NCBI GenBank assembly: GCA_030374805.1
Contig: JARGSG010000220.1
Span: forward strand, 1-64,000
Length of the DNA stretch: 64,000 bases
DNA from: Gracilaria gracilis
Taxonomy: Eukaryota; Rhodophyta; Florideophyceae; Gracilariales; Gracilariaceae
Reading direction: 5' to 3'
The notes below the pieces were generated by a model that saw only the letters and a list, made by a program, of their open reading frames with translations, was not told the origin of the DNA and did no database searches. Each line of letters begins with the position of its first letter. Within the stretch, counting starts at the first letter, position 1. The position numbers and the translations under genes were made by a program. Shown piece after piece: positions 33,564 to 44,584 of this stretch.

Positions 33564-35506
33564 TTATTCCACCCATGACCCAACGGGAAATACTTGTCAT
33601 TTGCGAGACCGCTGGTTTGGTCTTCTTACAAAACCACCCGAAAACAGTAACGACAGATCTCTCCTTAATGGCTAACAGTATAATGCACATCGTTCCTAAT
33701 CGCCCTTTCAGGGTTCTGGTTAGCAACTTCTCTCATCGGGAAGTGCTTATGCCAAAGAACATGGTCATCGGGTTAGCACTCCCATCACCACGGGTAATTT
33801 CATCGTTGGAAGCCCGTCCCAGTAGGCCCAGTCTTGAAGAAGGGGAGGGAAGCCCATACAGGAACATTGTGCACGATAATATGGCGCAGAACCCTCCGGA
33901 GGGAGAACCAGACTGGGAAGACATTGTACAGATTGGCGAAGAATACTCCTCCTATCGGGAAGAGATTTTGGACCTTCTACAGGACTTCGAAGACATGTGG
34001 TCTGGCTGGCTTGGTCAGATCGATACGGCCCTCCATAGAATTATGCTTGGGCCGGACTCAAAACCGGTATGTCAAGCGCACTACAGAGCCGGGCATAAGG
34101 CGAGGGAACTGGAAAAGACCGAACCCCGGCGAATGCTGGACGCCGGAGTTATAGAACCCTCTAAAGGCGAATGGGCAAGCCCTGTGGTGTTTGTCCAGAA
34201 GAAGGACGGTAGCTGGCGGTTTTGTATTGATTACCGCAGGCTTAACACCGTTACCCCTCGGGATGCATACCGCATCCCACGCATGGATGAATGTATTGAT
34301 TCCCTTGGGGAAGCCACTATCTTCTCAACCCTCGACGCCAATAGTGGTTATTGGCAGGTTAAGATTGCGTAAGAAGATTGTGACAAGACGACCTTCACGT
34401 TCTATATGGGTTTGTACCGCTTTACGCGAATGCTCTTCGGGTTGAAGAACGCGCCCGCTACCTTTCAGAGGGCGCTGGATATCATCCTGAATAAGGTCAA
34501 GTGGCAGTACGCCCTGGTGTACCTGGATGACTTCATCTACTCCCGCTCGGTGGGAGCACTTCCGGCACGTTCGTCACGTGCTAACCCTTTTACAGGACGC
34601 TGGAGTCATTTTGAAGCTCAAGAAATGCTTCCTCTTTCAGGCCTCTGTGGACTACCTTGGACACGTAGTCCGGCCTGGAAAACTACAGGTTTCCCACAAG
34701 ACGTGCGAAGCCATTAGGCAGGCTAAACCGCCCACGACCCAGACGGAAATCCGCTCCTTTGTAGGACTATGCAATGTGTTTCGGATATTTTTTCCTAACT
34801 TCGCTCGCATTGCTGCACCCCTGAATAGGAAACTCGAGAAGGGACAACCCAATAATTTCGGATACTGGGTGACGAAGAGTACGAGGCCTTTCAGGAGGTG
34901 AGGGATAGACTAATCTCTCCACCCATTTTGGCCTTACCCGTACCGGGACGTCCATATATGCTGGACACGGACGCGTGTGATGTCCAGGTTGGCTTTACTT
35001 TATTCCAACAACAGCCCGATAGAAAAGAATACAAGCCCGTAGGGTATTGGAGTCGTTCCCTTTCACGGGCTGAGCGCAAGTACACCACGACAGAGAAGGA
35101 GTGCCTCGCGGTTGTGTGGGCGATGCTCCTCTTGAGGCCTTACCTAGAAGGTAACCGATTCACGATTAGGACCGATCATCACTCAGTTAGATGGATTCTC
35201 AATTTGGCCGATTGTAGCGGGAGACTAGGTCGGTAGAGACTTCGTCTCTCAAAGTTTGAGTACGACGTTGTGCATCGCGCTGGCGTCAAACACCAAGTGG
35301 CAGATGCACTGTCCCGTTTGGCCACTGATGGTTTGGACAGTACACCTCTCGTGGACGACATTCCATGCTTCGCCATAGAACCCTCCGGGGACTATAGTTG
35401 TCTGCGGGCCACCGTGAGGGAAGGGAATACCATGTATGATAACGCACTTCTAGATTGGGAAGAACCAGTGAAGAGCCCAGAACGGGAAGTAGTGATGGCT
35501 GTCTAA
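33542..35506 (+). CDS. Element B: reverse transcriptase and RNase H regions
   Basis: This is an element fossil part. RT: GEWASPVVFVQKKDGSWRFC, IDYRRLNTVTPRDAYRIPRM, FSTLDANSGYWQVKIA, MLFGLKNAPATFQRALDIIL and YALVYLDDFIY (catalytic YLDD). RNase H: YMLDTDACDVQVGFTLFQQQ, TTEKECLAVVWAMLLLRPYL and IRTDHHSVRWILNLAD. The order RT-RH-IN with protease before it is Ty3/gypsy. Confidence 0.85.
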
Positions 35507-35524
35507 CCCGAACAGAAGGAAGCT

Positions 35525-36832
35525 ATGCCGATTGCGGTCGATGAATTTCTGGAACAGCAGTCGCAAGACTCCTGGTGCAAAAAAGTAGCCAAGGATCTGG
35601 GAAAACCACAGTCCCAATTTGGGTATGGCCACCATGGTTTTCTCGCTAGGACCTCGCCACTGGACGGAGAAATCCAGCGATTGGTACCGCCTACCCTACG
35701 AGACCGCGTCCTCTACTTATCTCACTACCCTTGCTTAGCGGGACACCCTGGTTGGAGAAGAATGTACGCGACCCTACGTCGGGACTTCTATTGGCCATTT
35801 ATGGCCAATGATGCCTACCAGATTGTCAAGGACTGTCGCTCCTGTGCAGCCACTAGAGGGACACTGCACAAGCACGAAAAGATCCTCAAGTTGTTTCCCG
35901 CAGCGGGTGCACTGGAACTTGTAGCCATGGACATTTTGGGCACACTTTTTAAAACCAAACGTGGCAACAGGTTCATCCTGGTTATTACAGACCGTTTCTC
36001 CAAATTGGTACGAGCAATACCCCTCAGAGCCACTCAGGCGACCAACATCTCGGTGGCATTCTTAGAGAACTGGATATTCCCGTGTGGGGCACGGCAATTT
36101 CTACTGACGGATAATGGTCCCCAAATTGTTGCCAAGTTCTTTGAAGCCCTTTGTGGGGACCTGGGTATACGCCATCTATTAACGACGGCGTATCACTCTC
36201 AAACGAACGGACAGGTAGAAAGGTTTAATCGGACCCTCGTGGCTCGTCTCAGACGCTACGTGTCTGAGAACCAGAACGACTGGGACGAGTTGGTCCAACG
36301 ATTGGTCTTTGCATACAATACCCAAGTCCATCGCAAAATGGGAACCTCGCCCTTTGACTTGGTTCTGACGCGTCACCCTCCCGGCATAGTCGTCAACGCG
36401 ACGACATCGGCCCTGCCCCCTGCTGGGCCTGTGGTCCCGGACTCGGTAGCAGTGAAACGTTTAACACGCTCCCGTATTCGAGTCCTCCTTTCTAAGGCTA
36501 AGAACAAGATGGACGCAGCCCAACAACGGTACAAGGCTGACTTTGACTCGCGGGTAAGGGCCACGCTCTCTATTTCTCTTGGGGACTACGTTTTCCTTGA
36601 CAAGCCGCCACGGAAATCGACCGAAACGGCAGAGAATGAAGGCATTGCCCGAAAGCTTTTACCGCGCACCACCGGTCACATCTGGTTTGTCAAAGTTACG
36701 GACACCACTGTGACTATATTGGACGGCAGCCTTCATGACACGGTCCCCATCGACCGTATCACCAAAGCCCCTCAGGATATAGAGGCACAAACCCTTCGAG
36801 ACGGTGCTGGCCTCCCTCCAAATGGGGCTTAA
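35525..36832 (+). CDS. Element B: integrase
   Basis: This is an element fossil part. 435 codons. HHCC head LSHYPCLAGHPGWRRMYATL and CRSCAATRG. DDE core: AMDILGTLFKTKRGNRFILV, LLTDNGPQIVAKFFEALCGD and TAYHSQTNGQVERFNRTLV (Asp, Asp, Glu all in place). A GPY-like tail (TGHIWFVKVTDTTVTILDGS) follows. Confidence 0.88.
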   Translation: MPIAVDEFLEQQSQDSWCKKVAKDLGKPQSQFGYGHHGFLARTSPLDGEIQRLVPPTLRDRVLYLSHYPCLAGHPGWRRMYATLRRDFYWPFMANDAYQIVKDCRSCAATRGTLHKHEKILKLFPAAGALELVAMDILGTLFKTKRGNRFILVITDRFSKLVRAIPLRATQATNISVAFLENWIFPCGARQFLLTDNGPQIVAKFFEALCGDLGIRHLLTTAYHSQTNGQVERFNRTLVARLRRYVSENQNDWDELVQRLVFAYNTQVHRKMGTSPFDLVLTRHPPGIVVNATTSALPPAGPVVPDSVAVKRLTRSRIRVLLSKAKNKMDAAQQRYKADFDSRVRATLSISLGDYVFLDKPPRKSTETAENEGIARKLLPRTTGHIWFVKVTDTTVTILDGSLHDTVPIDRITKAPQDIEAQTLRDGAGLPPNGA

Positions 36833-36970
36833 ACTTTTGAACCCATACGGGACGCACCAGCCCCTCAAGAGCCTCCATGCATCAGGGCGGCGTCTAAGCA
36901 GGTCTCTGTCGACCCTGATGCTCAACCATTTACGGATAAGGCCTCGGACGAAGCCCATCCCACGGAGCTT

Positions 36971-37186
36971 ATGGAGGAAGCCGCCGAGTCTCGTGAATGG
37001 GTCGTCGACAAAGTAGTCGGCGAAGGTATCGCCGAAGACGGCACGCCTGTCGTGAAGATCCGTTGGTACAAATACCCACCCTCACGGGACACATGGGAGT
37101 GGATGGAATCCGTTCCGTACAACTTTGTTGCGCGATATCGTTCACGCGCTCAACGCGGCCGCCATCGCTCTAAAGATCGCAGTTGA
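36971..37186 (+). CDS. Element B: chromodomain
   Basis: This is an element fossil part. SREWVVDKVVGEGIAEDGTP, VVKIRWYKYPPSRDTWEWME and NFVARYRSRAQ fit a chromodomain, including the aromatic W/Y positions. It corresponds to element A near 5000-5200. Confidence 0.72.
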   Translation: MEEAAESREWVVDKVVGEGIAEDGTPVVKIRWYKYPPSRDTWEWMESVPYNFVARYRSRAQRGRHRSKDRS

Positions 37187-37189
37187 GAA

Positions 37190-37976
37190 CAACCATTAAC
37201 GGGCAAATTTTCGATGACTACCAGGCCAGTTTTCTGCGGCCCGATGCTTCCATATTATGCAGACCATTGAGGATAAAGCTCAGCCTAAGAAGGGGAGGAA
37301 GAAGTGCGACCGTTTTTTATCGTTGCTTATTACCCACGTGGGACCGCGCGTGCTTTTTTGGAGCACACCGCGCCATTCACAGGCGCAAACGCGCACGGCA
37401 CGCTTGGTGCGCACGGCGCTTAAAGCGCATCGCGCGGCACAGAAGTGACCCGTCGAAACACAGGCGGGACACGTGCCACATGGTCAGGCTATGCAGTACA
37501 GTAGTACAGTGCATCGCCACGTGGCACGAAGCCACTTGGTAACCGATTAAGTTGCCAGTAATGCCCGTAGAGGGATGCGCGGCAACGCCGAAAAATTCTA
37601 AGCATTTTGGCGTTGCAAGTGGCACAAAACGGGGTATGCGAGCGGCTGAAACGTCCGCATTTCAGAGTTACAGGCCCAACCGGAAATCGGCCTTTTCGAC
37701 ACATCCCAGGCCGGTAATTTTCGGGTGACTTTATTTGATTCGCCTTGCAAGTCGCCTCGGACGCCGCGGCGCACACATGGGCGCATGCGACTCCAGAGGG
37801 CATTCATTTGCATTGCTTTCACGCGGCGCATTGCTTTGGTGCGGCGCATGCAAGCAATGACTCGACTCGGCACAACGCGTGCATGTCTGAACGCACGGAG
37901 CGTACGCAATCCGCCTCCCTGTTGGGTTTGACGACGAAGAAGCTATATTGAAGCCGAACGACCGTAGAGGGGAGAA
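37190..37976. other. Element B: gap between sense and antisense coding
   Basis: GC-rich with many GCGC and CGCG steps and only short ORFs. It is where the sense pol transcript and the antisense transcript would converge, so it may hold the 3' ends of both. No poly(A) signal is certain. Confidence 0.35.
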
Positions 37977-40541
37977 CTACTCGCCCCCATTTTGGGTACG
38001 GCGACATCGGCGAACCGCGGAGACCGCGCCGCCACAATCAACTTCTCCACACATAGGGAACCCAAGCCTAAGGAAAGCTGGGCCTCCACCGAGTAGAGGA
38101 GCACCGTCGCCTCCTTGGGCTTCACCATCCCTAGCACGGTCACCCGCATCGGGTTCAGCCCCAGCTGCACCTCCTATTTCAGCCACGCTCTGCTCCGCTT
38201 CCACCCTCGGGGTAATGGTCACCTTAATATGAGCCATCACAGCGGCGCGCTGCCAGCTCTCTGTCGCAGGCCCTTCGGGACGAACGCGGCAGAATGCCAG
38301 GGTATCCACCAAGTCGGTGGCGCGATGAACGACCACGGACGTTTGGGTCCTCATTCCGGTACCCCGCACGGGTTCTTCTCGTGCTTTGGTGGACAAATGT
38401 CTTTCCGGGTAGTCTTCGATTCTGAGATGGGCAGTCACGTCGGCCAAAATCTCCAACGCAGTTATGCCACTGTGCCTGGCTACCATAGTAGCAAGCGTTT
38501 GACGCATGCCAATGACCCTCTGGGATACCAATCGTAGGAGGGAAACGTCATGGACCCAGGAGTGGGCCGCGGTAAGGGCACCCAAAAGAGACGTTGGAAT
38601 CTGTACGCCCATGCGCTGGCATTTCGCCCCAAGGGCGGCCAAAGCGGCTCCCACTTCTGGACTGTACTCTCCTCCGGGATCCACTACGGTACCAGGAACG
38701 GACCCGAACTGCAAAGGGGTAGAAACCAAAAACCGAACGGGATAGACCACCATGCGTGGCCCAACCACGACGGCGCTGGAGCCCTGACTTACGATGCGAA
38801 CAAGTGTGGCAGTGGGAACGACAGATTTGGCGACAGTGCCACCAGAACCATGAGCCCCACTGGAAATAACTGGACCCCCTTGATCACCCTACGGGGACGG
38901 CATATTGGGAGCCGCAGTAGGTCCGGCGACAGAAAGAGGAGAATACCCATCTTCGTCATCGGAAGCCAACCCAAGCGAAGGGCCCCGGATTAGCGGATGG
39001 CGACGGAACAGGCAGCGCCGCAACGGGATCCTGTAAACAGGACGGAACGAAACCAATCCCTTCGGGCCAGTACCTGCTGAACTCCTGAGCATCAGAGTTT
39101 GGCATTCTCTCCCCAACGGGTAGAAATGGCGGCATAGATCCGTACGCCTTTCCTTCGTCGCGTCCCGCAGGATGGCGTGGAATGTGGTAGTAGATGCCGG
39201 CTTCATAATTTTACCACAGAAACCCTGGTGTTTGGGACCAATCGATGCGATTTACATCCGTCAGCAGCGACCAAACATCGGCAAAGCTGTAGTGGAACCC
39301 TCGGAGGACGTTGTCAATCCCGAAAACGCGGACGTAGCGAACAACAACTGCAGGCAGCGAGAACAAGTGACCCTTCGGGGATGGTAGGCTGTCGTCGTGG
39401 TATAGGCGCCAGTCACGGCACTTCTTGCGAATGGGAACCCCGTAACGGGCTGCATACAGCCATCCCATGACCAAATAGCACCCACTCGACGAAGAACTGC
39501 CATATGGCATTGGTGAACGCGTTTCGCGGGCCTAACATCAGGTTCGTGTAATACGCCAAAACCGATGGCGTTGGAATAACCAAGTGGCCGGATAGGGACA
39601 TAATCTCCACGATTGAAGACCCGATTGGGATGTAGTGCTGCTTACGAGACGCTGCATGCATATCAAAGTATTCCTGGTTATGCCACCCGAATAGGTACTT
39701 GTGCGTGTCCCTAATACGGAAGGCATCGGCAACGAACTCCCCCCAGTATTTTCGATCGCGGATCCAGTATATCTGGTCGTACGGAGGCTGAAAGGCAATA
39801 ACGCCCAACATGCAGTGACCAAGTGGGGGTATCTTCAGGTGCTCCCCAAATTGGGCGTAGTCGGCGCTGAGGCGGCCGATGATTTCAGACAGCTTCGTTG
39901 GTAGCGGATTTCTTCCCGATAACGGGCAAATGGCATATCTGGACGAATGATGCCTCTATCCGCCGTACGGATGTCCCGAGAAGGGTTAATGGGCATACGT
40001 CCCCAACGGGCCCGCCAAGATTCGATCCGGTTGCGCCGGTTCTTCTGCGAAAACCCCTGATACGTCGGGATGGCTTCGAACCGTTTCGCGTCGGAGCACA
40101 TCGTCCCCATGGGTAAGTACTCATGGACCGGATACGGAATGGCGACATGCCGAGAGGTGACATGCACTCTGCTCGGGTTAGCGGTGTGATCGAAGACCTG
40201 AGTGGGATTGACCCACTGCCTCCCCGCTTGGGGAGTCATGCCGATAGACGGAGGGCCAGCTAAAGAAGCGACGGCTGGAGTGGGGGCGGGCACCAGAGTA
40301 GTAGCCGGAACGGAAGAAGATAGTAAGAGAACGCGCGGGATTCTTCCTTCGGGTCGAATATAGGACCAGAAGTTGGCTGCAACGGTGAGAAATCGCCTTC
40401 GCGTCCCTGCTCGGGCCCTTGTACTGCCGAATACGTCACGGCAAGTGCCCCTTCTAAGTCAAAGACCGCTGAACCCCATACGTGGTACGACCGTGTTCCG
40501 CCATTCAAGACCGATTCGGACGACGACGCCTGTTCAGCCAT
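37977..40541 (-). CDS. Element B: antisense coding region
   Basis: This is an element fossil part. Open pieces on minus begin at MAEQASSSESVLNGG (40541) and run to 37977. Blocks RHVAIPYPVHEYL, IIRPDMPFARYREEIRYQ and PSVLAYYTNLMLGPRNAF occur in the same order as in element A's intact antisense ORF (RHVAVPAHQVLRY, IIRAEFHYLARRYRS, PPVLTYLGSYLLTDPRSG). The last 260 codons (38768-37977) are Ala/Gly/Arg-rich near the end. Broken, with several breaks. Function is unknown. No signal peptide or transmembrane segment is seen, so it does not look like an envelope gene. Confidence 0.65.
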
Positions 40542-41080
40542 ACTGCAGGGCTTCCGTGAATGCAGAAAACAATCTAACGGGATTCGAGTAGCGCAAATGG
40601 TAGCGCTTGGAAACTGACACCGCGTTCGTCTCAACCGCGGAAGGATTAACACTCCCAACGGTATGGGCATCGCGATACCCGTTGTAGGGAAGAGGTGAAA
40701 TAGGCGCCACAGAATGCACTGGCGATGACCTCAATGGGACTGGTGCAACGTGTCATTCCAGTAATGGTCCCTGCATCCTACCTCCCCCACTCGCTGGTTT
40801 CCCAATCATGGGTCGTTTTGTCAATAGATAGAATTCCTCATCGGATATGCGGTATCCCCCACCGTAGTGGCTTGGACTCCTCCGGCAGCGATTGTCGGGC
40901 GCATGTGAAATGGGCGTGTACAGGACCCTTCGCGGGTACTTGCCTAAAACTCGTTCAAATCCCCAAGGGCCGTGACCTCCCAAGAGCTGAACAGGAAGGC
41001 TGTATGGAAACCCGTCCATGGGACATAATAACCCGGGTAGATGCGACCTCGGGACGAGGTCGGATTAAAGAAGAGGAGTC

Positions 41081-41505
41081 TGTAGTGCAATGGGCGGACC
41101 CTCTTGTGGGTATGCATAGTACGTAGTTATAGTAGTTAGTGTGCAAAGAGTGCCCCTTAGGGTGTCCACTTGTAGGGCTTGCGTACCATGTTGTGCCAGC
41201 CCTCAGGGACCCCCTTGGTAGATAGACTGTTTATTCTTTTTCGACACATGGCTGTTGCCCCGGGGGTGCACTTAAGCACCTCCCGCTGGGCAGAGCTCAC
41301 CGTGGTAAACCTCAAGCACCCCCTAGCCGATTCTTCATCGTCTACTTTCCCATAGGGTCGTTCTGCCGCCGCTACCTGTGCTGCACGCCTGTCTCGTGTC
41401 CCGTTGTTATCGTCGCTGCACGCTCCTGTGTCCCTGCTTGGGTGCTGCGCATAGTATCCCTATTTCTTGGGCATTGTTGATACTCACTCGCGTGAGTGTA
41501 CTTCA
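41081..41505 (+). repeat. Element B 3' LTR
   Basis: TGTAGTGCAATG...GTACTTCA, 425 bp, about 20 differences from the 5' LTR by hand count. It is preceded by the purine tract AAAGAAGAGGAG (41067-41078). Confidence 0.92.
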
Positions 41506-42489
41506 AACCACATAGAAACGTATATTGAATTGGACTCCATTCTCTTCTTGGCTAGAGAAATCCCATATTGCGAACGCCGGCATGGAGTCCGCGCAGGACT
41601 CACCGATGCCATGGAGAAATGGTTCGCAGTCCAGCTCTTCCAAGACTAAGTCAATTCCCAAAGACATGCAAAGGTGGGAGATTGTGGAGAGCGCACCGAC
41701 ATTCCGCCTCCGCAATAGGATTCGAGTCGGCGAAGGACGTGAATATGTCCAAATAGGCTCCTGCCCCGGTAGTTAGAGATGACTGCGCTGGGAGCGGTTG
41801 GAGCCTCTCTGAAAACCCTTATCATGCTTCGTTTTCGACTAGTCGTTACTCCACAATTCCTTTTCCTTGCGTAGTCGCTTCGTTTCGTGCGAAAGTTTCT
41901 GACATTCAGGGCCTCCACGAACATGGGTCTTAGACCCACAGTCGTAGCAGTAGCCGGGGTAGCGGTCTGGTCGACGTTTGTTGAACTTTCGGCTCTTAGA
42001 GAAAGTGGTGCTTTTCATACGCTCATTTCCAGTGCTGGATGAGGTCGAGTTGGAGCCCGAGTCACTCCTTTTCTGGGAAGCGGCCAGCGCTTGTTGAACG
42101 CGCTGGCTGGCCATGTTGTCAATATCGGCCTTAGTGTATGCACTGTCGGACTTCTTCAGGGTGAAGGTGAGATTGCGCACAACTCTAACTGCGTCTTCGA
42201 GGTTGAGCTTAGCCCTAGGCCCTGTTTAAATCATGTCACGAACTTGGTTGTCTTCGGTACACCGTTTGTTCAGATATTCAATTACATCTGAGTATTCGTC
42301 CAATAGAGCATGCGCGCCGCTGACTAAGTCAGTTGCCTTGCGACGAACGGTATTAGCGTTGTCGGAGGGTTGCGACAGGGCTCCATCGGCGTTGAATAGA
42401 TCCGTAAACTTGACGAAGAACTCCAACATAGAGGCGTGTGACTTCTTCGTTATGGACAGTTCAGGTTCTGATTGATCCTTCCAGCGAGC

Positions 42490-43056
42490 TTAAGCAAGGG
42501 CTACGAGCTGCAGCTTTGCGTTTCTCAATGTCTCCTCACTCAACATTGAGTTGCTAAGAAGAGTAATGGCCAGAACCTCACTTACTTGTGACGAAGTAGA
42601 AAGACCAATATAAATTTGGTGATCGGCGGCAAGGCCTCGAAAACGAGATACGAAAGCATTCAGGTCTTTATTACGCCAACGACGGCACTGGGTGACATTC
42701 GTTAAAGAGGAAATAAGAAGATTAAAGACGGCAATCGGGCGATCGACAGCGATAAGTTTAACAATTTCTTTGACCGCTTGGATTTGGTTTTCCTGCCTAA
42801 AATCAATGAGCTGTTTAGCTTCAGCTTCATCGACAATTGAATTTTGTTCTCTTGGTAGGCCCCGGTCGTAAAAATGCCTTGTGAGGGTAGGGGAAACAGT
42901 TTTGTGAAGTTGGTACGTTCTCTTTTTGGCGGCTGCCTGGATTGTTTCTGCCCAGCGAGAAACATATCTTCGGTATTCCTGGAAGTCTCCTTCGGGGTTG
43001 AACACGGGAGGATCAGTAGGGGCAAAAGGTTTAGAAGACCTCTGCACTGGGCCCAT
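42490..43056 (-). CDS. Element C: gag region
   Basis: This is an element fossil part. 188 codons starting in the primer-binding site. The body is helical (FQEYRRYVSRWAETIQAAAK, LNAFVSRFRGLAADHQIYIG), as in copia capsids. The gag of element D has a related head (WRDVVHEWAEILQACANGG). The zinc-knuckle region lies further on at about 41950. Confidence 0.75.
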   Translation of the reverse strand: MGPVQRSSKPFAPTDPPVFNPEGDFQEYRRYVSRWAETIQAAAKKRTYQLHKTVSPTLTRHFYDRGLPREQNSIVDEAEAKQLIDFRQENQIQAVKEIVKLIAVDRPIAVFNLLISSLTNVTQCRRWRNKDLNAFVSRFRGLAADHQIYIGLSTSSQVSEVLAITLLSNSMLSEETLRNAKLQLVALA

Positions 43057-43059
43057 AAA
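43047..43059 (-). promoter_or_regulatory. Element C primer-binding site overlapping gag start
   Basis: The minus strand reads TTTATGGGCCCAG. It matches the complement of the initiator-Met tRNA anticodon arm, as in element D and Drosophila copia. Its ATG (43056-43054) opens gag (MGPVQRSSKPF). The first three gag residues, MGP, are therefore fixed by the primer site. Confidence 0.65.
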
Positions 43060-43351
43060 TAAGACGACTGGCTACATCGCGTGTAGGAAGAAGTTTCTCG
43101 CTTGCTCTGGCGAAAGCAAAAGGAACAGGGAAGAAAGAGAGTCAGGTACAGGCTCGTCGCTCTGGCTGCTCCTCTCCGGGCCTGCCTTCATGGGGCAAGC
43201 AGGCCCATTTATTGTAGAGTGGTTCGAGGTGGGCCTCGAGGCTCAGATCTCCGCGAGTTCAGTGGGAGGTGCTGCGGCAGAGCTGGTGCTGGGACAGCGA
43301 GGTGCCAGCAGAGGATCAGCGGAGAGAGTGCCACGTTTGCGGACTGCCGCA
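43060..43351 (-). repeat. Element C 5' LTR
   Basis: Partner of 24587-24879 at about 85 percent identity. It is followed on minus with no gap by the half-tRNA primer site, and ATGTA adjoins at 43352-43356. Confidence 0.8.
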
Positions 43352-43356
43352 ATGTA

Positions 43357-43654
43357 AGCTCCGGGGTTGAACCCTAAAACAACTAATCACGCTGACCATG
43401 TCTCTCCAAAGTCTCTGGGTGCTTTCAAGACCTTGGGCAAAAGACGTCCCAAGCTCGGTCACACATACGGTGTTATAATAACCGCGACCATCTAAAATGT
43501 GGTGAACTGGGTGGAAAGGGAGGCAAGACTGGGGTTCGCACCACGAACCCCCGGGGCACACAAAAAGCAAACGAAGGCGGCTGACAGCTACAGCTCACAG
43601 CGTCACACAGAACAAACATACAGGAGGTATTATGTTGTCGGGTTGTCCACGCTG
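43357..43654. other. Short flank between elements C and E1
   Basis: About 300 bp lie between the right end of C and the 3' LTR of E1. No gene or repeat end is recognised. Confidence 0.4.
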
Positions 43655-44331
43655 TGTAGGGAACGAAGTAGTCGGGAGAAAGTCTGTGCACACTTGACCG
43701 CCGGCGGGCACTCCGCCGCGCCGAACGGTCCCACAATTTATTTGGCCAGTGCACGCCACCGCCGCATTGCTGTGTTCGCAGTGGGGCACGGCGCATAGAA
43801 TGACGTGTGTGTGGCACTCTCGCCTTGCACGAGGCCGACGGCTGTCAACACCGTCCCTCAAGGCGAAGCGACTAATCTTCCTACACCACTATAGAGGTCT
43901 CATTTTTGAGCCCTAACAGCACAACAAAATCAATAAGTTCATGACCACGCAGACCGAAAAGCAGGCCCGTAGACAGTATTTCTCAAAGAATGTCTCTTCC
44001 TCTGCCACATGTTTCAGAGGCAGAAGGCGTGGTGCAATACATGAAAAACAAAAACAACAAACACAATAGTTATACAGTCACACATTCGGCCTCAGCATTC
44101 AATGCCGTTTGCACTTCAATGTTCACACCAGTGAACTCCAAACCCAAGTATCATGCCGAAACCCTGTGGGAAAAAAGGCAAGTACTTTTTTGGGAAGATG
44201 GAGAAGGATTGTACACCATACATAATAAACATAATCAAATCACAAAGAGTAACCCTATGGAACAAAACCAATATCAAAACAAAAGAAACCTAATCAAAAA
44301 CAGTTAGTGCAGTAGTTAGTTTCTCCCAACA
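43655..44331 (-). repeat. Element E1 3' LTR
   Basis: Starts TGTTGGGAG on minus, the usual copia LTR head, and ends CCCTACA. It shares long stretches with the LTR of E2 (53265-53936), for example AATTTATTTGGCCAGTGCA here against AATTTATTTTTCCAGTGCA. Confidence 0.8.
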
Positions 44332-44584
44332 ATTCTTCTTAGAACGAGTCAAGGTACATCAAGCTGACCATTCTCCTCACATCCGGGAGAGACGCACACT
44401 TCGTCAGTATGTCAGCGATCATTAGACTCCTTGGAAGGCGTTACAGTTTAACAAACTTCTTATGATGGAGGTCTCGAACGTGGTGCATCTTCAAGTCAAT
44501 ATGTTCGTTTCCACCAGAGATCTGTGGACTCGTTGTCAACGAAAGCGCAGACGAGCTATCATTCAGAATCTTTGTGGCCTCGAA

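Larger units (their letters stand above)
30109..41505 (+). mobile_element. Ty3/gypsy chromodomain LTR element B, complete, nested in C
   Basis: LTRs of exactly 425 bp (30109-30533, 41081-41505) are about 95 percent identical, with target duplication AACCA (30104-30108 and 41506-41510). Plus-strand parts are gag-like region (about 30750-32900), protease (about 33090-33530), linker and reverse transcriptase (about 33540-34880), RNase H (about 34900-35500), integrase (35525-36832) and chromodomain (about 36970-37180). After an ORF-poor gap, a 3-kb opposite-strand coding region (about 40540-37977) fills the space up to a purine tract (41067-41078) and the 3' LTR. At 11.4 kb it is long for Ty3/gypsy, mostly because of the antisense part. 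It is the youngest element here but broken, with about ten breaks. Confidence 0.9.
24587..43351 (-). mobile_element. Ty1/copia LTR element C, split by element B
   Basis: LTRs at 24587-24879 and 43060-43351 (about 293 bp, about 15 percent different) are flanked by the target duplication ATGTA (24582-24586 and 43352-43356). Gypsy element B sits inside it at 30109-41505. Minus-strand parts are gag (43056 to about 41840, zinc knuckle CYDCGSKTHVRGGPEC), protease (about 41715 to the B insertion and on to about 29900), integrase (about 29860-29300), linker (29085-28423), reverse transcriptase (28353-27628) and RNase H (27377-26901). Between RNase H and the 3' LTR about 2 kb carries an opposite-strand coding region (25232-26824). 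It is the oldest element here and broken, with about ten breaks besides the insertion. Confidence 0.85.

Noticed and set aside
37977-40670. Antisense gene of B as an envelope gene
   Set aside because: No signal peptide, transmembrane segment or Cys-rich ectodomain, and envelope genes are in sense orientation.
43473-43861. ORFs of about 90-114 codons at the start of the E1 LTR
   Set aside because: They lie in LTR sequence and are not conserved in the LTR of E2.
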